The notes below the pieces were generated by a model that saw only the letters and a program-made list of their open reading frames with translations, did no database searches and was not told where the DNA came from. A DNA stretch of 6,280 nt, from contig JBMOFH010000246.1 in NCBI GenBank assembly GCA_049318845.1, positions 1-6,280 on the forward strand, written 5' to 3'. The position numbers and the translations under genes are program-made. Shown here piece after piece: positions 1 through 6,090 of the stretch. The stretch's first letter is position 1. Every line of letters starts with the position of its first letter. Source of the DNA: CAIOZW01 sp049318845. GTDB taxonomy: Bacteria; Acidobacteriota; Blastocatellia; RBC074.

Positions 1-112
1 CGCATGTCACCGGCACAGAGCCGCTTTGAGATAAAATGAAACGGAGAAACTGCTGTCAGAGCTGGGCCCGGTGCTGCTACTGCTGTGTGGCCGTGATGAA
101 AGGTGAGGACAT

Positions 113-129
113 GCGGGCCGGAGGCCCGC
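113..129. repeat. GC-rich perfect hairpin
   Basis: The arms GCGGGCC (113-119) and GGCCCGC (123-129) are perfect inverted repeats around a 3-base GGA loop. No T-tract follows on either strand: the plus side continues GCACCCCC and the minus side ATGTCC. It is therefore not a typical intrinsic terminator. Its function is unknown. Confidence 0.5.
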
Positions 130-200
130 GCACCCCCGCACACTGAGGATTTCCACTCACAAAATGCGATCTCCGTGGGGAGTGCACGGTTAAAACGATT

Positions 201-220
201 GGCCCTGACTGGCCCTGACT
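201..220. repeat. Tandem duplication of a 10-bp unit
   Basis: GGCCCTGACT occurs twice head to tail with no mismatch. Each copy carries CCCTGA, which is complementary to TCAGGG at 231-236, so the duplication creates two alternative hairpin partners. It lies 51-70 bases past the stop codon of the minus-strand transporter. Confidence 0.85.
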
Positions 221-236
221 TCATGACAGATCAGGG
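203..236 (-). terminator. Possible weak terminator or 3' end structure of the transporter mRNA
   Basis: On the minus strand CCCTGA (236-231) can pair with TCAGGG at 218-213 (12-base loop) or at 208-203. The longer alternative is followed by CCAATCGTTTT, a poor T-tract. The stem is only 6 bp, so this is a weak candidate. I see no better terminator between the transporter stop codon and the left edge. Confidence 0.2.
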
Positions 237-270
237 GCGATAGCCAGCCCGTATTCAATACCTGAGGTGG

Positions 271-1791
<1,521 letters not shown>

Positions 1792-1821
1792 AACAATCCA
1801 CTCCAGATACAGTTAAATTTT

Positions 1822-1844
1822 GCGAAAGCCGGTGCGCGAAAGCC
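1822..1844. repeat. Short direct repeat upstream of the transporter
   Basis: GCGAAAGCC occurs at 1822-1830 and again at 1836-1844, a spacing of 14 bases, 31 bases upstream of the transporter start. Being direct and promoter-proximal it could be a regulator site, but two short copies are weak evidence. Confidence 0.3.
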
Positions 1845-1917
1845 TACCACAGTCGGTCGTTAATCGGGAGAGTTTCAGGGTGGGCGGGAATTTTCTTTCC
1901 CTCTGTCCGGCTTCGCG

Positions 1918-1952
1918 TTAAACTGTGCCCGGTTTAATGACGGGCTATTTTT
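1918..1952. promoter_or_regulatory. Overlapping inverted repeats in the divergent intergenic region
   Basis: Two dyads overlap. TTAAAC (1918-1923) is inverted as GTTTAA (1932-1937) with an 8-base spacer, the layout of a dimeric operator. GCCCG (1927-1931) is inverted as CGGGC (1941-1945) and is followed by TATTTTT (1946-1952), which resembles a weak intrinsic terminator on the plus strand. The two structures are mutually exclusive as RNA hairpins. No plus-strand gene precedes them, so an operator between the divergent genes is more plausible than a terminator. Neither role is demonstrated. Confidence 0.3.
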
Positions 1953-1959
1953 GTACCAT

Positions 1960-1988
1960 TTGTCTGGAAATATTTTTGGCAACATTAT
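1960..1988 (+). promoter_or_regulatory. Candidate sigma-70-type promoter for the four-gene block
   Basis: TTGTCT (1960-1965) and CATTAT (1983-1988) each match four of six consensus bases and are 17 bases apart. Transcription would begin around 1995, inside the 11-bp repeat array and about 40 bases before the first start codon. The surroundings are AT-rich compared with the genes. This is a match by eye only. Confidence 0.3.
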
Positions 1989-2016
1989 GCCAATATTATG
2001 CCAATATTCGGCCAAT
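1984..2016 (+). repeat. Three tandem 11-bp repeats before the zinc-ribbon gene
   Basis: ATTATGCCAAT occurs at 1984-1994 and 1995-2005, followed by ATTCGGCCAAT at 2006-2016 (two changes) and then a further ATTT. The 11-bp period is close to one DNA helix turn, so the same face is presented three times. The array overlaps the candidate -10 box and ends 18 bases before the start codon. Just upstream, AATATTTTTGGC (1969-1980) resembles a partial inverse of the GCCAATATT core. This position would suit direct-repeat binding by a regulator or a 5'-leader control element. Confidence 0.7.
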
Positions 2017-2034
2017 ATTTGAGAGGTAATTGTA

Positions 2035-2307
2035 ATGGACGAGAGAGACTATTACGCTGAAAAACAGGAGATCAAGACCGCGACCTTTACGTGTCCGCGG
2101 TGCCGGCAGAGTTCAGAGTTCAAGGTGCGCTGGTTGCGGCGGACGAAGAAGCGCGAATTGCCGCGCGGCGCTGGTGAGCTCGACCGGGCCAAATTTGCCA
2201 AGGCCCTCGACTATATGGTGAGGATCGACGACATGCTCTACTGTCCGAATCCGAGTTGCCGCAGTAAGTTCGAGTTTCCAAATTCGCAGACGGTGGTCTT
2301 TATCTGA
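2035..2307 (+). CDS. Small zinc-ribbon-like protein of unknown function
   Basis: This 90-residue, probably cytoplasmic protein has no signal peptide. Two cysteine pairs frame it: C20-P-R-C23 and C70-P-N-P-S-C75. The first is a classic zinc knuckle and the second has an unusual four-residue gap. Together they could bind one zinc as a split ribbon. Between them lies a basic patch (R34, R35, K38, K39, R40) and a probable helix at about 50-64. Such small ribbons often bind nucleic acid or protein partners, but no function is recognised here. The start is supported by GAGAGG (2021-2026) eight bases upstream of ATG. It is the first of four close plus-strand genes and is preceded by the 11-bp repeat array. 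The coding call is strong; the zinc binding is inferred from the cysteines. Confidence 0.8.
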   Translation: MDERDYYAEKQEIKTATFTCPRCRQSSEFKVRWLRRTKKRELPRGAGELDRAKFAKALDYMVRIDDMLYCPNPSCRSKFEFPNSQTVVFI

Positions 2308-2328
2308 AATCTGGCCCTGAAATCTCAC

Positions 2329-2625
2329 ATGAACCTTAATCAGTTCAATCTGACGATCGCAGGCGGGCAGCTCCCGGAGGAGCTGACACCATACCTTACG
2401 GCGATGTGGTACGAAAAGCGCGGTGACTGGGACCAGTCGCATCGGATAGTTCAGGATATCGAGACGGCGACCGCCTCGTGGATCCACGCCTATCTTCACC
2501 GTCGTGAGGGGGACGAGTCGAATGCGCGTTACTGGTATAGCCGTGCGGGGCGGAGCTTTCCGTCTGGCCTGACGCTCGATGATGAATGGATGGCGATTAC
2601 AACAGACTTGCTGGAATCGCGGTGA
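2329..2625 (+). CDS. Conserved-type small helical (TPR-like) hypothetical protein
   Basis: This 98-residue soluble protein without signal peptide is rich in Trp, Tyr and Arg. The middle resembles a pair of tetratricopeptide-style helical hairpins: GDWDQSH (32-38) leads to a helix, followed by WIHAYLHRREGD (51-62) and NARYWYSRAGR (65-75). Small proteins of this pattern are familiar as uncharacterised hypothetical proteins in several phyla, but I cannot name a family. It starts 21 bases after the zinc-ribbon gene. No good Shine-Dalgarno sequence is visible before the ATG at 2329, so translation may depend on the preceding gene. A protein-protein interaction role is plausible from the fold type and is inference only. 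Confidence 0.75.
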   Translation: MNLNQFNLTIAGGQLPEELTPYLTAMWYEKRGDWDQSHRIVQDIETATASWIHAYLHRREGDESNARYWYSRAGRSFPSGLTLDDEWMAITTDLLESR

Positions 2626-2655
2626 TTCGATCGGTACTCATAATCAGGAGAGTTG

Positions 2656-4035
2656 ATGAAAAAGAGTCTTTCCCGGCGCCGTTTTCTGCAGACTTCGATG
2701 GTCGGGGCAATATCGTCGAATATTACTGGTAATGTTGCTGAAAATGTAGCCAGCAATCTGGCCAGCGATGCAGCCGGTACAACGGTTGGTGTCGATGAAG
2801 CCAGGCCGGCCATCCTTGGTGGCAGTCCGACCAGGACGAAACCTTTTCCGTCCTGGCCCGTGATTGGTGAGCCGGAGGAGAGTAGTCTGCTCGGGACGCT
2901 CCGGAGCCGGAAATGGAACCGGATGGAGGGGGGGATGGTCACCCGCTTCGAAAAGGTCTGGGGAGAGCGGATCGGCGCGCCACACGTGCTGGCGACATCG
3001 AGCGGGACGAGCGCCCTCGCCTGTGCGATGAATGCGATTGAGATCGGCCCGGGGGACGAGGTGATCGTTCCGCCATATACCTTCGTCGCGACGATCAACG
3101 CCATCCTTATGCAGCATGCATTGCCGGTCTTCGTCGATACCGATCGCGAGACCATGCAGATCGATGCGCGAAAGATCGAGGCGGCGATCACACCGCGAAC
3201 GCGTGCGATCATGCCGGTTCACCTGGGTGGATCGGTCGCTGATATGGACGCGATTCTGGCCATCGCCCGTCGCCGTAACCTGCCGGTCGTCGAGGATGCC
3301 TGCCAGTCTCACCTTGCCGAATGGCGCGGAAAGAAGGTCGGGACGCTTGGGGATCTCGGCTGCTTCAGCCTTCAGGCCTCTAAAAATCTCAACTCCGGCG
3401 AGGGTGGCGTCGTCGTCGGCCGCGACCAACGGCTGATCGACATCTGCCGCAGCTTTCACAACCAGGGAAGGGGAGAGGCGGATACCAGCTTCGCCTATGT
3501 CCGCAATGGCGATAATCGACGGATGACCGAGTTTCAGGGAGCGATACTCCTCGCGCAGTTGACGCGGCTCGACGAGCAGGCACGTCAAAGAGAGGAGAAT
3601 GCCGCCCATTTGACTGCACTCCTCCGCCAGATTCCGGGCATAACTCCGGCGAAGATGTATGAGGGCGTGACGCGAAATGCCTACCATTTGTACATGTTCC
3701 GCTATGACCCGGCCGGTTTCAGAGGGCTTCCACGCGCCCGTTTCCTGCAGGCATTGAAGGCCGAGGGGATCCCCTGCGGAGGGGGCTATTCGCCGCTCTA
3801 CCGCGAGCCATTCCTTGAAAATACGCTCAACTCGCGGGCGTACAGATATGTCTATACCACGAAACAGCTCGATGACTATCGCCAGCGGATCGATTGTCCG
3901 GAGAACGATCGCCTCTGCGCAGAGGCCGTCTGGTTCACACAGACCATGATGCTGGGTGGTCGCGGGGATATGGAGCAGATTGCGGCGGCGATCAGGCGCA
4001 TTCAACATTACGCCGGGGATCTGGCGAAGGGGTGA
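2656..4035 (+). CDS. DegT/DnrJ/EryC1/StrS family PLP aminotransferase with Tat signal
   Basis: This 459-residue protein belongs to the sugar-aminotransferase-like (SMAT) branch of fold-type I PLP enzymes. Catalytic features are intact: SSGTSA at 115-120 (phosphate binding), VVEDACQSH with D214 (pairs with the pyridine nitrogen) and the Schiff-base lysine K243 in SLQASKNLNSGEGG. The substrate is unknown; relatives transaminate nucleotide-linked keto-sugars or cyclitols. Unusually the N-terminus reads SRRRFLQ (6-12), a good twin-arginine motif with a weakly hydrophobic segment after it, followed by a four-fold tetrapeptide repeat (22-37). The enzyme domain begins near residue 50, so the first 45 or so residues are an addition to the usual family length. 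The ATG at 2656 is preferred over TTG at 2653 because AGGAG (2646-2650) then lies five bases away. The DUF1460 gene follows after six bases. Export is predicted, not shown. Confidence 0.93.
   Translation: MKKSLSRRRFLQTSMVGAISSNITGNVAENVASNLASDAAGTTVGVDEARPAILGGSPTRTKPFPSWPVIGEPEESSLLGTLRSRKWNRMEGGMVTRFEKVWGERIGAPHVLATSSGTSALACAMNAIEIGPGDEVIVPPYTFVATINAILMQHALPVFVDTDRETMQIDARKIEAAITPRTRAIMPVHLGGSVADMDAILAIARRRNLPVVEDACQSHLAEWRGKKVGTLGDLGCFSLQASKNLNSGEGGVVVGRDQRLIDICRSFHNQGRGEADTSFAYVRNGDNRRMTEFQGAILLAQLTRLDEQARQREENAAHLTALLRQIPGITPAKMYEGVTRNAYHLYMFRYDPAGFRGLPRARFLQALKAEGIPCGGGYSPLYREPFLENTLNSRAYRYVYTTKQLDDYRQRIDCPENDRLCAEAVWFTQTMMLGGRGDMEQIAAAIRRIQHYAGDLAKG
2719..2766 (+). repeat. Four-fold 12-bp in-frame repeat in the leader of the aminotransferase
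   Basis: Residues 22-37 read as four tandem tetrapeptides, NITG, NVAE, NVAS and NLAS, each with asparagine first, an aliphatic residue second and Thr or Ala third. The DNA period is 12 bases and copies have diverged at synonymous and third positions. The repeat lies between the twin-arginine motif and the enzyme domain, in the region where signal cleavage or a linker would be. Confidence 0.7.
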
Positions 4036-4041
4036 CACGCC

Positions 4042-4836
4042 ATGCCCATTCTTGCGCTCCTCTTCCTTCATTATTTTATTGCGGGGGGTGGGCCGGTCGC
4101 GCTTCCTCAGGTTACGGCATATCCAGTTGCAGATCCATTTGTCCGGCAGTTGATCGCCGAAATCAGCGGAATCGAGCCGGTCAGCCAGCGTGTCGAGCAG
4201 GTATCGGAACGGCTTCTTGGCCGCCGCTATCTTACACACCCGCTCATCGGATCAGACACGATTCCGGAGAGACTGGTCACGCGCGTCGATGGTTTCGATT
4301 GCGTGACCTTCGTCGAGACGGTCCTCGCGATCGCATACTCCGGAAAACCTGATGACTTCACGAGCCAGCTCAGGGCCATCAGGTACCATGATTCGCGCGT
4401 CGAATGGGCGAGCCGCCTCCACTATGCCACTGCGTGGTCGAGCAACAATGTCGCCCGTGGTCTGCTCGATGACCTGACGACTGGTCCTGACGCACTGACT
4501 CGCGAAAAGCTTCTCGATCGTCTCCCGGGGCTCGATCCGCGCCTCTCCGTTTATCGCTACTACCCGAAAAGGTCGTTTTCTGCCATCGCTCCAAATCTGC
4601 TTAGTGGAGATATAATTCTCTTTGTTTCGGGGACTCCGGGACTCGACGTTAATCACATGGGCATCATTATCCGCAGGAACGGGATGCTCCTCCTTCGCAG
4701 TGCTTCGCGCCGCCATCGGGCGGTGGTTGATGAGCCGCTGGAGGATTATGTCAGACGCAATGGAATGGCTGGCTTCATCATCAATCGTCCTGTCGTCCTG
4801 TCGTCCTGGGCGATGGGGAGAGCCAAAATAGAATAG
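4042..4836 (+). CDS. DUF1460 family N-acetylmuramoyl-L-alanine amidase-like protein, exported
   Basis: This 264-residue protein matches DUF1460, a papain-like (NlpC/P60-type) group with cell-wall amidase members. Visible marks are GFDCVTFVE with the probable nucleophile C87, SRLHYAT with H127, LSGDIILFVSG at about 187-197 and GLDVNHMGI with the probable catalytic H205, then LLRSAS (217-222) and a final GFIINRPV. The N-terminus (residues 1-20) is hydrophobic but lacks a strong positive region, so it is a short signal peptide or anchor at best; action in the periplasm is likely. The expected role is cleavage of peptidoglycan or muropeptide bonds. The ATG at 4042 follows the aminotransferase stop by six bases, with AAGGGG (4027-4032) inside that gene as ribosome site, so the two are probably co-translated. 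The last 14 residues lie on or past an out-of-frame 8-bp tandem repeat. Confidence 0.9.
   Translation: MPILALLFLHYFIAGGGPVALPQVTAYPVADPFVRQLIAEISGIEPVSQRVEQVSERLLGRRYLTHPLIGSDTIPERLVTRVDGFDCVTFVETVLAIAYSGKPDDFTSQLRAIRYHDSRVEWASRLHYATAWSSNNVARGLLDDLTTGPDALTREKLLDRLPGLDPRLSVYRYYPKRSFSAIAPNLLSGDIILFVSGTPGLDVNHMGIIIRRNGMLLLRSASRRHRAVVDEPLEDYVRRNGMAGFIINRPVVLSSWAMGRAKIE
4785..4808 (+). repeat. Three perfect 8-bp tandem repeats at the 3' end of the amidase gene
   Basis: TCGTCCTG occurs three times head to tail (4785-4792, 4793-4800, 4801-4808). Because 8 is not a multiple of 3, gain or loss of one unit shifts the reading frame and replaces the C-terminal tail after INRPV. The conserved amidase motifs all lie upstream and would be kept. 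Confidence 0.9.
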
Positions 4837-4868
4837 GGCTCGGTAGTGTCTGACACCACCGAACCCTA
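4834..4868 (-). terminator. Intrinsic terminator of sucD, overlapping the stop of the convergent amidase gene
   Basis: Arms 4834-4849 and 4853-4868 form a 16-pair stem with a 3-base loop. Fourteen pairs are Watson-Crick. The other two positions (4839/4863 and 4845/4857) are C-A and A-C mismatches in plus-strand RNA but G-U wobbles in minus-strand RNA, where the stem is therefore unbroken. The minus-strand RNA then continues UUCUAUUUU, a fair U-tract, while the plus side continues CCUCAUUCUG. Both facts favour termination of minus-strand sucD transcripts, 61 bases past its stop. It may also slow plus-strand transcripts, since the amidase TAG stop (4834-4836) is in the stem. Confidence 0.8.
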
Positions 4869-4928
4869 CCTCATTCTGCCCTGGTCTATTAAATTAATGG
4901 CCTATTACTGGTCTGGGCCCGCAGTCCA

Positions 4929-5798
4929 TTAGTTGAGAACTTCCCTGACCTTGGCGCCGATATCAGCCGGGCTATTGACGACGTGGATGCCGGCGGCGGT
5001 CATTGCCGCCATCTTTTCGGCAGCCGTTCCCTTGCCACCGGAGATGATTGCGCCAGCGTGGCCCATCCGACGTCCCGGGGGGGCCGTCTGGCCGCAAATG
5101 AAGCCGACCACCGGTTTCCTGACGTGATCGCGAATATATTCGGCCGCCTCCTCCTCCGCTGAGCCGCCGATCTCGCCAATCATAACGATCGCATCGGTAT
5201 CCGGATCTTCGTTGAAGAGTTTGACCGCGTCTTTTTGCGTCGTGCCGATGATCGGGTCGCCACCAATTCCGATGCAGGTCGACTGGCCGATGCCGAGTGA
5301 AGTGAGCTGGCCGACTGCCTCATAGGTTAGCGTTCCACTCCGTGAGACGACTCCGACCCGTCCCGGGAGGTGGATGCGCGCCGGCATAATGCCGACCTTG
5401 CATTTGCCGGGCGAGATGACCCCCGGGCAGTTCGGCCCGATCAGGCGCACTCCACGATCGCTGACGAACTGGAAAGCCTTGACCATGTCCAGTGCCGGGA
5501 TACCCTCTGTGATGCAGACGATCAGCTCGATACCCGCTGCCGCAGCCTCCATGATCGCGTCTGCCGCGAACGGCGGTGGAACATAGATCACCGTCGCATT
5601 CGCGCCGGCCTCCCTGACCGCCGAATCGACCGTATTGAAGACCGGAAACCCTTCGTGGGTCGTCCCGCCCTTGCCCGGCGTCACTCCGCCAACGATATTC
5701 GTGCCGTAATCGCGCATCTGCAGGGCGTGGAATGTGCCTTCCTTGCCCGTCAATCCCTGCACGATCAGTCTGGTATTGTTATCTACAAGAACGCTCAA
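4929..5798 (-). CDS. sucD: Succinyl-CoA synthetase (ADP/GDP-forming) alpha subunit
   Basis: This 289-residue cytoplasmic subunit works with SucC in the TCA-cycle interconversion of succinyl-CoA and succinate with ATP or GTP formation. The N-terminal CoA-binding Rossmann domain shows GLTGKEGTFH (15-24) and the ligase domain has GPNCPGV (121-127), EIGG (from E209) and the phosphohistidine H247 in RRMGHAGAIISGG. Length equals that of typical SucD. The start is TTG at 5798, giving MSVLVDNNTRLIV, because a full AGGAGG (5809-5804) lies five bases upstream and family members start here. An ATG ten codons further out (5828) is open but adds a non-family extension. Usually sucC directly precedes sucD. 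Here the upstream side is non-coding and then a divergent gene, so sucD stands alone. The terminator at 4834-4868 lies downstream. Confidence 0.97.
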   Translation of the reverse strand: MSVLVDNNTRLIVQGLTGKEGTFHALQMRDYGTNIVGGVTPGKGGTTHEGFPVFNTVDSAVREAGANATVIYVPPPFAADAIMEAAAAGIELIVCITEGIPALDMVKAFQFVSDRGVRLIGPNCPGVISPGKCKVGIMPARIHLPGRVGVVSRSGTLTYEAVGQLTSLGIGQSTCIGIGGDPIIGTTQKDAVKLFNEDPDTDAIVMIGEIGGSAEEEAAEYIRDHVRKPVVGFICGQTAPPGRRMGHAGAIISGGKGTAAEKMAAMTAAGIHVVNSPADIGAKVREVLN

Positions 5799-5803
5799 CC
5801 TTG

Positions 5804-5809
5804 CCTCCT
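5804..5809 (-). promoter_or_regulatory. Shine-Dalgarno sequence that fixes the sucD TTG start
   Basis: AGGAGG on the minus strand is a perfect match to the anti-Shine-Dalgarno core and stands five bases before TTG at 5798. It falls inside the reading frame if the upstream ATG at 5828 is used, which argues that the shorter TTG-started product is the real one. Confidence 0.85.
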
Positions 5810-5828
5810 CATCATCGCTACTGTGCAA

Positions 5829-5839
5829 CTGCCTGGCAG
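5829..5839. repeat. 11-bp palindrome upstream of sucD
   Basis: CTGCCTGGCAG is a perfect 5-1-5 inverted repeat 19 bases before the sucD ribosome site. It could be a small operator or a leader hairpin in the sucD mRNA. Palindromes this short also arise by chance. Confidence 0.25.
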
Positions 5840-5983
5840 CCGCAGATTACCCATTTATTATTGCAAGCTCGCAGCATACCATGGCGAAAATTCAAAAGGC
5901 AAAACTATCAGGTGGAGTGGTATCGCTGTCGCCTATTTTGTTGCCGAAATTGAGGTGGTGCGATAAAGGAGTAGGAGGATTGT

Positions 5984-6013
5984 GGAAAGAGGGGGAAGAG
6001 GGGGAAGAGGAGG
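5984..6013 (+). repeat. 30-base homopurine tract with 9-bp tandem repeat
   Basis: An unbroken purine run contains GAGGGGGAA twice (5989-5997, 5998-6006) and a partial third copy GAGGAGG (6007-6013). Two G5 runs and three GG pairs are present. It lies in the 292-base gap between the divergent sucD and the gene at 6091, about 78 bases before the latter's ATG. Apart from this tract, the sucD leader palindrome and the candidate promoter below, I see nothing definite in 5810-6090. Confidence 0.75.
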
Positions 6014-6033
6014 TTCACGCGAAGAAGAGTGTG

Positions 6034-6063
6034 TAGTCACTGCCCGAAATCTATTGTCATAAT
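6034..6063 (+). promoter_or_regulatory. Candidate promoter for the gene at 6091
   Basis: CATAAT (6058-6063) matches five of six -10 consensus bases. TAGTCA (6034-6039), 18 bases upstream, matches four of six -35 bases. Transcription would begin near 6070, leaving a leader of about 20 bases that contains AGGAAGGAG. This is a match by eye only. Confidence 0.35.
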
Positions 6064-6090
6064 AACTGTTTCGTCAGGAAGGAGTCACAA

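Larger units (their letters stand above)
1..270. other. Left-edge non-coding stretch, no convincing gene
   Basis: I find no open frame here with both a good ribosome binding site and a recognisable product. The stretch holds a GC-rich hairpin (113-129), a perfect 10-bp tandem duplication (201-220), a possible weak terminator for the minus-strand transporter (203-236) and an 11-bp near-palindrome GTATTCAATAC (251-261) just past the transporter stop codon. A 36-codon cysteine-dense frame (36-146, plus) exists but is probably chance. A gene reading leftward off the edge cannot be excluded, because a minus-strand ATG lies at 5..3, but nothing supports it. It does not match the conserved core of tRNA, tmRNA, SRP RNA or RNase P RNA as I can judge by eye. 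Confidence 0.6.

Noticed and set aside
113..129. GC hairpin as the transporter's terminator
   Set aside because: It is over 140 bases past the stop and no T-run follows on the minus strand.
2644..4239. Long minus-strand open frame (531 codons) opposite the aminotransferase
   Set aside because: It is the antisense shadow of a gene with clear PLP motifs, has Arg/Asp/His-rich composition typical of shadows, no recognisable domain, and runs into the start of the amidase gene.
4882..4917. Degenerate direct repeats TGGTCTATTA / TGGCCTATTA / TGGTCTGGG between the terminator and sucD
   Set aside because: Copies are short, partly divergent and in an AT-rich 3' region; chance similarity is likely.
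5853..5870. AT-rich TTGCAATAATAAATGG on the minus strand as a sucD -10 region
   Set aside because: A reasonable -10 (TAATAA) is visible but no matching -35 lies 16-18 bases upstream, so no promoter was called.
5370..5966. Plus-strand open frame of 198 codons opposite sucD
   Set aside because: It is antisense to a clear sucD, rich in Arg/Asp/His, and extends into non-coding DNA without family features.
5881..6036. Possible 51-aa plus-strand small protein upstream of the gene at 6091
   Set aside because: The ATG lacks a Shine-Dalgarno sequence and the C-terminal half is just the translated purine repeat (Glu/Gly/Lys-rich). Not enough to call a gene.
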